Source: Prosthecochloris sp.
GTDB taxonomy: Bacteria > Bacteroidota > Chlorobiia > Chlorobiales > Chlorobiaceae
Length of the DNA stretch: 64,000 nt
Assembly: GCA_004028745.1 (NCBI GenBank)
Contig: RAZP01000019.1
Span: forward strand, 12,797-76,796
Reading direction: 5' to 3'
The translations under genes and the position numbers were made by a program. The stretch's first letter is position 1. Each line of letters opens with the position of its first letter. Below the pieces are notes generated by a model that had not been told where the DNA came from, searched no databases, and was given only the letters and a program-made list of their open reading frames with translations. This document shows positions 35,376 through 43,051 of the stretch, in pieces.

Positions 35376-36515
35376 TTATGAGCCTTTTACCAGGTGATAG
35401 ATGTTTTTCATGAATATTTTCATCTGCACGCTCCAGGGTGCGGGTACCATTTTTTTGTAAAGGTAGGAGTCAAAGGTTATCTGTTGCACATCCCTGTCTT
35501 CACAGATCGCCACGAAACTTTCTCTCAGTCGGTCGCTTTTGTAGTAGACCGACTGAAGTGTCTGGAGGCCGAAGAAGATCGGTGAATAAAGTTTCCTGAA
35601 GGTGTTCTCGTAAGTTTTCAACGGTTTGTTGTTCCGTATCCGCTCGATCATGGCATGGGCGCCGAGTTTGCCGGAACGCATGGCGAAGAAAATTCCCTCA
35701 CCGTTTGCAGGGGTAACAAGCCCCGCGGCATCGCCTGCCAGAATGGCTTTATCCTGTGTGAAAGACTTCCTCGGTTTCATCGGGATCTTTGCTGCCTCGT
35801 CGAGATACGGTTTGTCCGTAATGCCGAGCTTTTCGACAAAGCAGTTTTGCAATTTCTTAAGATTATGTTTGCGGAATTCGGTGCCTGTCCCGATAGCGAT
35901 ATGGTCGGTTTTTGGAAATATCCAGCCGTAGAAATCCGGTGATACGTCGCCGTCGAACCAGATCTCAACAAGTTCCTCATAAGGTTTCAGCGTGTTGCAG
36001 TAATGAAACCGCTGCTGCATGGCAATTACCTGAAGCTCGTTCGGAGGGAAGCCAAGTTCCCCGGCGGTTTTCGAGTTTGCCCCGTCGGCCCCGATGATAA
36101 ATGATGCCCCGACCGGCGGCAGGTCTTTCGATAGTTCAATACTGAAGCCGTCTTTTTCCTGTTTGATTCCCTTGACGAGAGCTTCCACGATATCGGAACC
36201 GTGCTTTTTAGCCCGGTCACGCAGATAGCTGTCGAAACGCTCCCTCCGCACCATTCCCACGTAGCCGTTGGGCATTTCCATGAAAATCATTCTGCCCTTT
36301 GGTGAGCGTATGCTCATTTTCGAAAGTTTTTTCTCGACCAGAGCATCCGGTATGTTGAACTCCTCGATCAAGCCAAGCGGGATGGCTCCCCCGCAAGGCT
36401 TTACATTTTCAAGGTTGCGCTCGATGAGAACCGTTGAGATTCCGGCTTTTGCCAGCTCGGCTGCGGCAACGGCGCCCGAGGGGCCGCCGCCTATTATTGC
36501 GACATCATAACGCAT
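35376..36515 (-). CDS. bchP: Geranylgeranyl reductase family protein (BchP-type)
   Basis: Flavoprotein reductase expected to reduce the geranylgeranyl tail of (bacterio)chlorophyll or its diphosphate to phytyl. The 379 residues begin with the FAD motif DVAIIGGGPSGAVAAAELAKAGI, carry the family's CGGAIP segment after ERNLENVKP, the middle FGWIFPKTDHIAIGTGT-type motif (here YGWIFPKTD), and ILAGDAAGLVTPANGEGIFFAMRSGK. Family length is right for ChlP/BchP. A second reductase for lipids or quinone exists in some Chlorobi, so the exact substrate is inferred. The shortened four-helix-bundle element ends 21 bases before its start. Confidence 0.82.
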   Translation of the reverse strand: MRYDVAIIGGGPSGAVAAAELAKAGISTVLIERNLENVKPCGGAIPLGLIEEFNIPDALVEKKLSKMSIRSPKGRMIFMEMPNGYVGMVRRERFDSYLRDRAKKHGSDIVEALVKGIKQEKDGFSIELSKDLPPVGASFIIGADGANSKTAGELGFPPNELQVIAMQQRFHYCNTLKPYEELVEIWFDGDVSPDFYGWIFPKTDHIAIGTGTEFRKHNLKKLQNCFVEKLGITDKPYLDEAAKIPMKPRKSFTQDKAILAGDAAGLVTPANGEGIFFAMRSGKLGAHAMIERIRNNKPLKTYENTFRKLYSPIFFGLQTLQSVYYKSDRLRESFVAICEDRDVQQITFDSYLYKKMVPAPWSVQMKIFMKNIYHLVKGS

Positions 36516-36529
36516 TGTTGTAACCCTGT

Positions 36530-36730
36530 TGTTCGTTTAAAAATCGAAGTTAGCCTCCACCTCTTTCCCATTCCCCCCGTACTCGTAATCGTAATCGCAA
36601 GCATAAGCCCGATGGGCAAAATCCAGGCTTTTTTGGTAAATGTCAAGCTTTTCATGACTGAGCATTACCATTCCATTTATCGGTTACGATTGCGAGCACG
36701 ATTACGAGTACCGCTTCGCTGATTACGAGT
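36530..36730 (-). mobile_element. Four-helix-bundle ORF element, internally deleted copy
   Basis: About 200 bp fills the gap between glyS and bchP. On the minus strand it reads CGTAATCAGCGAAGCGGTACTC, short TAATCG repeats, the first 80 bases of the four-helix ORF, then jumps to the right-end repeat and GCTAACTTCGATTTTTAAACGAACAAC. Compared with 31560-32092 about 325 internal bases are missing. Both copies are oriented the same way relative to the gene that follows. Confidence 0.7.
36537..36671 (-). pseudogene. Truncated four-helix-bundle ORF (in-frame internal deletion)
   Basis: The deleted element still has an open frame of 44 codons: MVMLSHEKLDIYQKSLDF at the start, the same N-terminal helix as the full protein, then AYACDYDYEYGGNGKE from the terminal repeat, ending NFDF at a TAA 21 bases ahead of bchP. 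The bundle itself is gone, so I treat it as a remnant, though the frame has been kept across the deletion. Confidence 0.6.
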
Positions 36731-36757
36731 ACGAGTTAACAAACGGAGCACTTCCTG

Positions 36758-38227
36758 CTAAAGGAGTTTCTCACCAAGAAATGCTTTTACTTTTGAGAGC
36801 TCTACCCTTTCCTGCTGTGCTGTATCGCGGAAACGTACTGTTACGGTGTTGTCCTCCAGCGTATCGTGATCGACCGTGAAGCAAAACGGTGTGCCGATCT
36901 CGTCCTGCCGGCGGTAGCGTTTGCCGATGGATCCTGCGTCGTCATACTGGACAAGGAAATCGGCAGCAAGTTCATCGCGAAGCTTTGCGGCTTTCTCACC
37001 CATCTCCCCTTTCTTCATCAGAGGCAGCACTGCAGCCTTGACCGGTGCGATTTTCGAGGAGAACTTCATCATGGCTCTTTGTTCACCGTCAACAACATCC
37101 TCTGTATAAGCATCACAGAGGAGAGCGAGGAAAAGCCTGTCGCATCCGGCAGAGGTTTCAACCACATAAGGAATGTAGCGTTCGTTGGTTGCCTGGTCGA
37201 TATACTCCATGTTCTTGCCTGAATACTCCTGATGCTGTTTCAGATCGAAATCGGTCCGCGAATGAATTCCCTCTATCTCCTCGATGCCGAAGGGGAACTC
37301 GAATTTGATGTCGTAGGCAAGGTCGGCGTAGTGAGCAAGCTTGTCGTGTTTATACCAGTGCAGCTTTTCCCTGTTTATGCTCAACATGCCGGTGTACCAA
37401 TTGAAACGTTCCTCGCGCCATGCCTCAAAACTTTCCTCCTGGGTGCCCGGTTTGACGAAGTACTGCATCTCCATTTGCTCGAACTCAACCATGCGGAAAA
37501 TGAAGTTGCCCTTCACGATCTCATTGCGAAATGCTTTACCGATCTGTGCAATGCCGAACGGTACCTTCATACGGTTGGATTCACGCACGTTGTGGAAGTT
37601 CACGAAGATGCCCTGCGCGGTTTCCGGCCGCAGGTAGACGATCCCCGAAGATTCAGCAAGCGCTCCCATGTTGCACTGAAACATGAGGTTGAACTGCCGG
37701 ACTTCCGTCCAGTCGGACGAACCGGTATCCGGAGCTTTTATTTCCTCGGCGACGATAATATCATAAAACGCCCTGTTCGGATCTTCGGCTTCGGATGCTC
37801 GTTCATAATAGGTGCTTACCCTGTGGGCGTCGTCTTCCTTGCCGTCACGGCGAAGTTTTTCGATATGGTTCTCTATCAGGTGGTCCGCCCGATAGCGGCG
37901 TTTGGTCGTCTTGTCGTCGATCATCGGGTCGTTGAAGCTTGCCACATGGCCGGAAGCTTCCCATACCGTTGGGTTCATCATTATCGAGGCGTCGATGCCT
38001 ACGATATTCTGGTGTTTTCTCGTCATCGAGGTCCACCAGAGGTCTTTGATATTCTTCTTCATCTCGCTGCCCAGCGGACCGTAATCGAAGCAGGAAGAAA
38101 GCCCCCCGTAAATCTCCGATGACGGATAGATGAATCCCCGCCGCTTTGCCAGCGAGACCAGTTTATGCATTACTTTTTCAGGTGACTGGGTCACACTCTG
38201 CACCCGTGCTGTATCCAAATTGCTCAT
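36758..38227 (-). CDS. glyS: Glycyl-tRNA synthetase, homodimeric type
   Basis: Class II synthetase charging tRNA-Gly. The 489 residues match the alpha2 type used by Gram-positives, Chlorobi and eukaryotes, not the GlyQ/GlyS tetramer: RGFIYPSSEIYGGLSSCFDYGPLGSEMKKNI at the N terminus, motif 2 VPFGIAQIGKAFRNEI, FEQMEMQYFV, and motif 3 near VVETSAGCDRLFLALLCDAY. C-terminal anticodon-binding domain is present (IGKRYRRQDEIGTPFCFTVD). Precedes the deleted four-helix element and bchP. Confidence 0.95.
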   Translation of the reverse strand: MSNLDTARVQSVTQSPEKVMHKLVSLAKRRGFIYPSSEIYGGLSSCFDYGPLGSEMKKNIKDLWWTSMTRKHQNIVGIDASIMMNPTVWEASGHVASFNDPMIDDKTTKRRYRADHLIENHIEKLRRDGKEDDAHRVSTYYERASEAEDPNRAFYDIIVAEEIKAPDTGSSDWTEVRQFNLMFQCNMGALAESSGIVYLRPETAQGIFVNFHNVRESNRMKVPFGIAQIGKAFRNEIVKGNFIFRMVEFEQMEMQYFVKPGTQEESFEAWREERFNWYTGMLSINREKLHWYKHDKLAHYADLAYDIKFEFPFGIEEIEGIHSRTDFDLKQHQEYSGKNMEYIDQATNERYIPYVVETSAGCDRLFLALLCDAYTEDVVDGEQRAMMKFSSKIAPVKAAVLPLMKKGEMGEKAAKLRDELAADFLVQYDDAGSIGKRYRRQDEIGTPFCFTVDHDTLEDNTVTVRFRDTAQQERVELSKVKAFLGEKLL

Positions 38228-38722
38228 AAATAGACGTGTTAAAACCTTTTTTGTCCCAAGTCGGCCGGAGGCCTTTCAGGCCGCTTCCTCATAGAAACTC
38301 AAATGTCAATGAAGATAACACAAGAAACAGAAAACGCCATATAATGCTGCTCACCGGCGATCAGTCAAAGGCACCTTTATTAATTTGTTGCGCACCATGA
38401 TTACGTCGTTAGTCGGTGCTCGAAATCCTCATGTACTCCATGTACACTCCGGTTTCTGCGCTCCGTTCGCCTCGCACTTGAACCGCTCATGACAATAAAT
38501 AGAGGCGCCCTACATTATAAAAGACTTTTTTTAATAAACTTACAGTTATTGAGCATTTGTTGAAACGCTCAGTTTAGGATTACTTAACTTATTGCCTGTA
38601 TCACAGATTCTCTGATTCACCCTGAAAAACATACTGCGTTTTTCATGACAGCAAGCTCGAAATGATGAGAATTTCTGACATAGAGGTGCCTTTATATCAC
38701 CCAATGAGAAAAATAAACAGAG
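38228..38722. other. Divergent gap between glyS and esterase
   Basis: Contains repeat copy 7 (38370-38510), then an AT-rich stretch that should hold the esterase promoter, and an isolated arm remnant TAGAGGTGCCTTTA near 38681-38694. No other gene is evident. Confidence 0.5.
38370..38510. repeat. MITE-like palindromic repeat, copy 7
   Basis: About 141 bp from GGCACCTTTATTAATTTGTTGCGCACC to ATGACAATAAATAGAGGCGCCC, with the long core including GTGCTCGAAATCCTCATGTACTCC and CTGCGCTCCGTTCGCC. Confidence 0.85.
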
Positions 38723-39406
38723 ATGCCCAGATCAACAATTCAACAGTATCAATCCAATCCCATGCCGGAAAGTCAGTTCATAAAAACGATGGTTTCAGGT
38801 CGTTACATCGTTCAAAAACCTTTCGGCGACGGACCATATCACCTTCTGGTGGGCTTTCACGGCTACGGTCAGCTTGCGGAAGATGAGCTCGCCCTGCTGA
38901 AAGGAATGGCCGGGAGCTCACGCTGGATTTGCTGTGCAATCGAAGCCCTTCATCCGTTTTACCAACAGAAAGGGAGAGTGGGGGCGAACTGGATGACCAG
39001 CCGTAATCGTGAATTGATGATCGAAGACAATGTCAATTATGTAGATGCGGTGATAACGGAGCTTGGCAGCAAGTATCCCCTTGACGGTACTCTTGTTTAC
39101 CACGGGTTCTCGCTGGGAGCAGCCATGGCTGCTCGTGCGGCGCTTCTCGGCAGTCATGGGGCCGCTGCCGTTATGCTCCTTGGAGGTAACATTCCCCCGG
39201 AACATGAGGAGCTGGGGAGAATGAAACGGGCACACATTGCTCGGGGCAACAATGACCGGCTTTACACACGGAAGGAGTTTGAGCGGGATAAGGCAAAGCT
39301 GGAACGGTCAGGTGTTCCTTTTGATCACTGTAGTTTCCCGGGCGGCCATGAAGCCGGCGAAGAGTACCTGATGGCGGCAGGGGAGTTTCTGAAGCAGGTG
39401 CACTAA
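38723..39406 (+). CDS. Alpha/beta hydrolase, carboxylesterase/phospholipase family
   Basis: Cytoplasmic serine hydrolase of the small carboxylesterase type (COG0400-like). Up to 227 residues; visible are the oxyanion region LLVGFHGYGQ, nucleophile elbow GFSLG, the Asp in RGNNDRLYT and the His in FPGGHEAGEE. The N terminus is uncertain: Met14 (38762) or Met23 (38789) would remove a Gln/Ser-rich, non-conserved lead. Substrate cannot be named. Repeat copy 8 begins 22 bases after its stop. Confidence 0.82.
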   Translation: MPRSTIQQYQSNPMPESQFIKTMVSGRYIVQKPFGDGPYHLLVGFHGYGQLAEDELALLKGMAGSSRWICCAIEALHPFYQQKGRVGANWMTSRNRELMIEDNVNYVDAVITELGSKYPLDGTLVYHGFSLGAAMAARAALLGSHGAAAVMLLGGNIPPEHEELGRMKRAHIARGNNDRLYTRKEFERDKAKLERSGVPFDHCSFPGGHEAGEEYLMAAGEFLKQVH

Positions 39407-39428
39407 AAACTTCCTGCTCGCAACTTTA

Positions 39429-39545
39429 GGGCACTTCTATTAATTTGCTGTGCACCATGATTACGTCGTTGGTCGGATAGAAAGGGAGTTCCGTGCTCCG
39501 TTCGCCTTGCACTTGAACCGCTCATTACAATTAATAGAGGTGCCC
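39429..39545. repeat. MITE-like palindromic repeat, copy 8
   Basis: About 117 bp from GGGCACTTCTATTAATTTGC to TACAATTAATAGAGGTGCCC, with the core CCGTGCTCCGTTCGCCTTGCACTTGAACCGC. Confidence 0.85.
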
Positions 39546-39762
39546 TGTAATACCCTTACGCTATGTTATTTTAAAAAACACTTGAAACAAACAAAGGCCC
39601 ATAAATATTTATATAAAATATGCACCTGTAATGTAAGGTATATCTAAAAAGTCAGATACGCTATATTATGTTCTATAAAAGTCTCTCATTGTGCCGATAA
39701 GAGTCATAAAATCCGTATTTTTTTACAGCACATTATCTCACTTAACAAAAATCAACACGCCC

Positions 39763-39951
39763 ATGAACACGCAGCAAGAATGCCCTGAATGTCCTGGTAA
39801 TGGCAACCTGAGCTGGCAGGAGCCTGTTGTAATCCAACTGTATGAGTCCGAGGTATCCGGAGACTGTACCGGCGGGTCAGGTGCTTCGCCGTACTGTCTT
39901 CCAAACGGCAATGGTGCTGAGGGCTGTGCGGTGGGCGGAGGAGGTTTATAG
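39763..39951 (+). CDS. Cys/Gly-rich small peptide, candidate RiPP precursor
   Basis: A 62-residue peptide starting MNTQQECPECPGNGNLSW. The first half is leader-like (WQEPVVIQLYESEVSGD); the second half is a Gly/Asn/Ser-rich core with cysteines at exactly ten-residue spacing: C35, C45 and C55 in CTGGSGASPYC, CLPNGNGAEGC and CAVGGGGL. This layout is like precursors of ribosomally made, radical-SAM-modified peptides. No maturation enzyme is next to it; the nearest radical SAM gene (43818) is of another family. No signal peptide. The frame could begin upstream at 39691, but the ATG at 39763 gives the leader-like start. I do not recognise the family for certain. Confidence 0.55.
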   Translation: MNTQQECPECPGNGNLSWQEPVVIQLYESEVSGDCTGGSGASPYCLPNGNGAEGCAVGGGGL

Positions 39952-40672
39952 TTCACTGAACAAATCGACACTGAGCCAAGCAGTATTCATCAGTAGCTTG
40001 GCATGATGCCAACAATCGATGTTCGGTGAAGAGTTGTAGCTCCGAACAGAACCTTTGACAAGGCGTAAAAAAGGAACCAGGAGCCACCGCTCCAGATTCA
40101 TCACCAGAAACACGATTCCGACAACTGTCTGGCTGCTGTCGGCCAGTCTCGTCATCATTCTATCGAGACTTTAGCAGCGTCTTGCCACGCCAACCCTCCC
40201 TTCAACAGCATTGCGGATACTTTCATCTTCCCTGATCTGTTTGCGACGAGCACGGTGCTTATCGGCATGCACCGATGCAGGATATGAACCGTACCGCTCC
40301 CGATAGCGCTCGCTATCACGCACCAGATCACCGCCTTCGTTATAGTTGTTCCATGACAACTGTTCTACCATGCTCCAGCCATCTACTACACTGATCGAGA
40401 GTTTCATGCCGAACTCGGTGCTTGCCGATGCCTTGCCTCGCACGATCGGGCGTACATGCGGCTGACTGATGCTTACCAACCGGTCTGCAATACTTCTCCA
40501 ATTGGTGCGGTACATCTCCAACTGCTGACGGTACAGTTTGCTGATCACCGGCAAGGCTCGGTACTACGGGGTTTCCAGAACGGCCAGGGAGACGGTTGCC
40601 GACAACTTGCCCACCGAACGGCAAGTGAAAGGTTTCAAATGAGAGCTGGTGAAATTTCGGCTGATACATGAA
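39946..40672 (-). pseudogene. IS5-type transposase remnant, deleted and frameshifted
   Basis: Three fragments in different minus-strand frames follow transposase order. Start: MYQPKFHQLSFETFHLPFGG (from 40669). Middle: YRQQLEMYRTNW ... RLVSISQPHVRPIVRGKASA, EFGMKLSISVVDGW, RDSERYRERYGSYPASVHAD (40171-40554). End: RLADSSQTVVGIVFLVMNLERWL (from 40158). The middle and end match the C-terminal half of IS5-group transposases; most of the N-terminal half and the segment after the second catalytic region are deleted. Intact members are roughly 400-450 residues. It cannot be active. Confidence 0.8.
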
Positions 40673-41189
40673 AACACGTTTTCAAAGTGTAAGGGTTTTC
40701 GAGGCTTTTCCTTGCTTGCAATATACGACATTATAGCCTTATTGCATTTTCTTATAGTAACTTAACTATTATTCAGTGAGCCCTAAATAAATAGAAGTAC
40801 CTTTTTTTCTTCAGATGTACGCAATGCTACACAAAACCTCTCTTTTGCAAACCTCTCTACTAATTTCTCCATCCTTGCGGAAATAATCAAGGCTGCCTCG
40901 AAACCGTACCTCTTCAGCAAGTGATCTGAACGGGTTTTTGAGCCGTGTATTGTACTGTGTCAGCAGTGCGCATTTTTTCGGGCATTGTGTGTTAAGATGG
41001 AACAGTTGTGTCATTTTGCCCCATCTGAGCACAAACGCTTTTGTCCTGAAACCTCCTTGCTTATTTAGTTTTTCATATATCTATCTGTATTAATTAAAAC
41101 GATTTAGGATCTGTGGCCACATCCCTATGACCCCATGGCATGGTAGTTGACCCTTCTGTAGTAGGACAATAACCAACAGGAGAGTCATC
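40673..41189. other. Gene-poor stretch after the transposase remnant
   Basis: Contains a single-arm repeat remnant (CCCTAAATAAATAGAAGTACC, near 40781-40801) and a weak minus-strand frame at 40811-41032 (73 codons, Lys/Arg-rich, no family recognised) that I do not call. The last 60 bases hold AGGAGAG at 41180-41186, the ribosome site of the next gene. Confidence 0.4.
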
Positions 41190-41777
41190 ATGACACAGAT
41201 CAGAAACATCATCATCGCAATCGCGCTCTTAACAGGGCTTACCTCACAGGCACTCGCAGCAAGCACAAGCGGAACCACCAACGTATCAGTCAGAGTTCCT
41301 GAATTTATTGTGCTTCATTACTACTCAAACATCACCCTGAATTTCGATACCCCGACAGCAGAAGCAATCGACGAAGGCAGCAATGATGTTGACGCAGACT
41401 GGAGCGGCAGCACCAGCGGAAACGGGCTCGACGCCAACAGTCTGATGGATGCTTCACTCGAACTCGACGGGACAAAGACAAGCATCAAGCTGAACAATGT
41501 CTGGTCAGTCAGAGGATTTTCGAAGAGCGGCAATGCCAGAATCGAAGTCACGGTTCCTTCAAACAAACTGCAGAACGGTTCTTCTGAAATCACGATGTCG
41601 AATGTCAAGGTTAGTGATGACGCAAACAGCGGCTCCTCGATCACCACCAAACTGAACGGTATTTCGAAGAACAGAGCAACCACGGGCAACATCGAAATGG
41701 ATCTTGATTTCTCGAAGACGACCCGCTCAGGCAGCCACACGGGTGGACAGTACACCATCAAAGCAACAACAATCTAA
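41190..41777 (+). CDS. Secreted protein of unknown function
   Basis: 195 residues with a clear signal peptide cleaved near ALA (residue 23). The mature part is rich in Ser, Thr, Asn and Gly with alternating hydrophobic residues (VSVRVPEFIVLHYYSNITLNF, MSNVKVSD, NIEMDLDFSKTTRSG, QYTIKATTI), suggesting beta-sandwich, adhesin or fimbrial-subunit-like architecture. No cysteines and no membrane anchor. It has its own ribosome site (AGGAGAG) and terminator, so it is a single-gene unit. I do not recognise the family. Confidence 0.8.
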   Translation: MTQIRNIIIAIALLTGLTSQALAASTSGTTNVSVRVPEFIVLHYYSNITLNFDTPTAEAIDEGSNDVDADWSGSTSGNGLDANSLMDASLELDGTKTSIKLNNVWSVRGFSKSGNARIEVTVPSNKLQNGSSEITMSNVKVSDDANSGSSITTKLNGISKNRATTGNIEMDLDFSKTTRSGSHTGGQYTIKATTI

Positions 41778-41803
41778 GCCAAGGGAGAAATAATCACGGG
41801 CTT

Positions 41804-41842
41804 TTCAGTCCTCCGAATATGCTCGGAGGATTTCTTTTTTTT
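41804..41842 (+). terminator. Rho-independent terminator
   Basis: Stem TCCTCCGA / TCGGAGGA with loop ATATGC, followed by TTTCTTTTTTTT, 30 bases after the stop of the secreted-protein gene. Confidence 0.93.
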
Positions 41843-41853
41843 GCTAATATATG

Positions 41854-41940
41854 AGAGCACCTCGATTTATTTGTTGCGCGCTTCAATTGCACCGCTCAAC
41901 GGAGTAATCATGGTGTGCAACAAATAAATCGAGGTGCTCT
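41854..41940. repeat. MITE-like palindromic repeat, copy 9 (short, near-perfect palindrome)
   Basis: 87 bp. Both arms carry the same departures from the family: AGAGCACCTCGATTTATTTGTTGC on the left and its exact complement GCAACAAATAAATCGAGGTGCTCT on the right, giving 24 paired bases. The usual ~100-bp core is reduced to about 40 bases. Confidence 0.9.
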
Positions 41941-41941
41941 T

Positions 41942-42316
41942 ATGGCTCTTGATCTTGTTTTCTACACAGGACTTGCATTTCTGGTGGTGCACGAGCTTGA
42001 TGCCATTCACCGTCACGAATGGAGAATGTTCCCTTTTATTTCCAGGCTCAATGACCGGACAGGCTATCAGGTTTTTGTGCTGCTTCATATTCCGCTGCTT
42101 GTTTTGATCTTCTGGCTTGTGTCTCATCCGCCAGGAACCGTTCGTTTCTGGTTTCAGGTGTCTATGGATGTTTTTTTCATGGTTCATTTCGGGCTTCACT
42201 ATCTGATGAGAGAGCATGAGCACAGCGAGTTCGGCGAAGGGTTCTCAAAACTGACCGTTGCTCTTGCCGCGGCGGCCGGTCTGATACATCTGATGCTTCT
42301 TTTTGTGGGAGCCTGA
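41942..42316 (+). CDS. Small membrane protein, DUF6713/HXXEE-like
   Basis: From the ATG at 41942 the protein has 124 residues and four predicted membrane helices. The sequence HELDAIHRHEWRMFPF near the first helix and HYLMREHEHSEFGEGFSK near the third are like those of the HXXEE/DUF6713 group of small membrane proteins, function unknown. The frame remains open nine codons upstream into repeat copy 9, so the start codon sits two bases beyond the repeat. The repeat would form a hairpin right at the start. Confidence 0.65.
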   Translation: MALDLVFYTGLAFLVVHELDAIHRHEWRMFPFISRLNDRTGYQVFVLLHIPLLVLIFWLVSHPPGTVRFWFQVSMDVFFMVHFGLHYLMREHEHSEFGEGFSKLTVALAAAAGLIHLMLLFVGA

Positions 42317-42432
42317 TAAGCGCGGCTTATGGCAGGCGTTATTGGGTTTTCTAATCAAGGCGGCGGTATTCTTGATCCTGGTAAGTGCTGAAGTCGGGAT
42401 CCGGATAAAGAAAGCGTAGATTGGCTTTGCGT

Positions 42433-42981
42433 TCACGCTGTTTTAATTTGAAGCGTACCTTTCACCATTTCTGCAACAGATTGTAGATCTGAGTCGTTGG
42501 GACGGCCGGTGATGTTTCCAAGCTTTCCTTTTTTGGAAAAATCGAGATATGCACCATGGAATTCACCAACAACGTACCATTCACCGGCAATTTCAAACCC
42601 GAGATGATCGAAGAGCTGTCCCATATACTTTACTGTAGGAACAGCTTCATTTGAACCTGTATGAGTGCCACCATAGGTACAGTACACTACTGCTTGTTTG
42701 GTGCGTCTTCTGCGGGCCGGTTGCTCGATATTTCCGAGTTTCCTGTAATGTTTCGCCAGCTTGCTGAAAAGAGAAAGAACCGGTTTTCCAGGCAGCCATT
42801 CATAAACACCTGATCCTGCAAAAACAAGGTCATAATCAAGTAGGTCAAAATCAGGAGCCATGCCTGGTTTTATTCTAATGGTTTCAACAGGATGCCTTTC
42901 CTTGTCGGCGGTTTCGGCGATAATGTCGGCTACCCGCTTTGTGTTTCCCGTGGATGAATAATAGATGTTCAAGATGTTCAT
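42433..42981 (-). CDS. Flavodoxin-like protein
   Basis: A 182-residue flavodoxin-fold protein. The start at 42981 gives MNILNIYYSSTGNTKRVADIIAE, the FMN phosphate-binding loop; a longer frame to 43068 adds only basic non-family residues. Other traits: DLVFAGSGVYEWLPGKPVLSLF and VVYCTYGGTHTGSNEAVPTV, both around the isoalloxazine site. It may act as an NAD(P)H-quinone reductase-like or electron carrier protein. The XRE-cupin regulator lies 70 bases upstream on the same strand and could control it. Confidence 0.85.
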   Translation of the reverse strand: MNILNIYYSSTGNTKRVADIIAETADKERHPVETIRIKPGMAPDFDLLDYDLVFAGSGVYEWLPGKPVLSLFSKLAKHYRKLGNIEQPARRRRTKQAVVYCTYGGTHTGSNEAVPTVKYMGQLFDHLGFEIAGEWYVVGEFHGAYLDFSKKGKLGNITGRPNDSDLQSVAEMVKGTLQIKTA

Positions 42982-43051
42982 GTTTGCCTCTTTTATTTTT
43001 TTGGTGAAGGACTTGCTCCGCATTAACAATGAATTCCTTCTTTCGTTGCCT

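Noticed and set aside
40811..41032. 73-codon minus-strand frame after the transposase remnant
   Set aside because: Lys/Arg-rich with no motif and no clear ribosome site.
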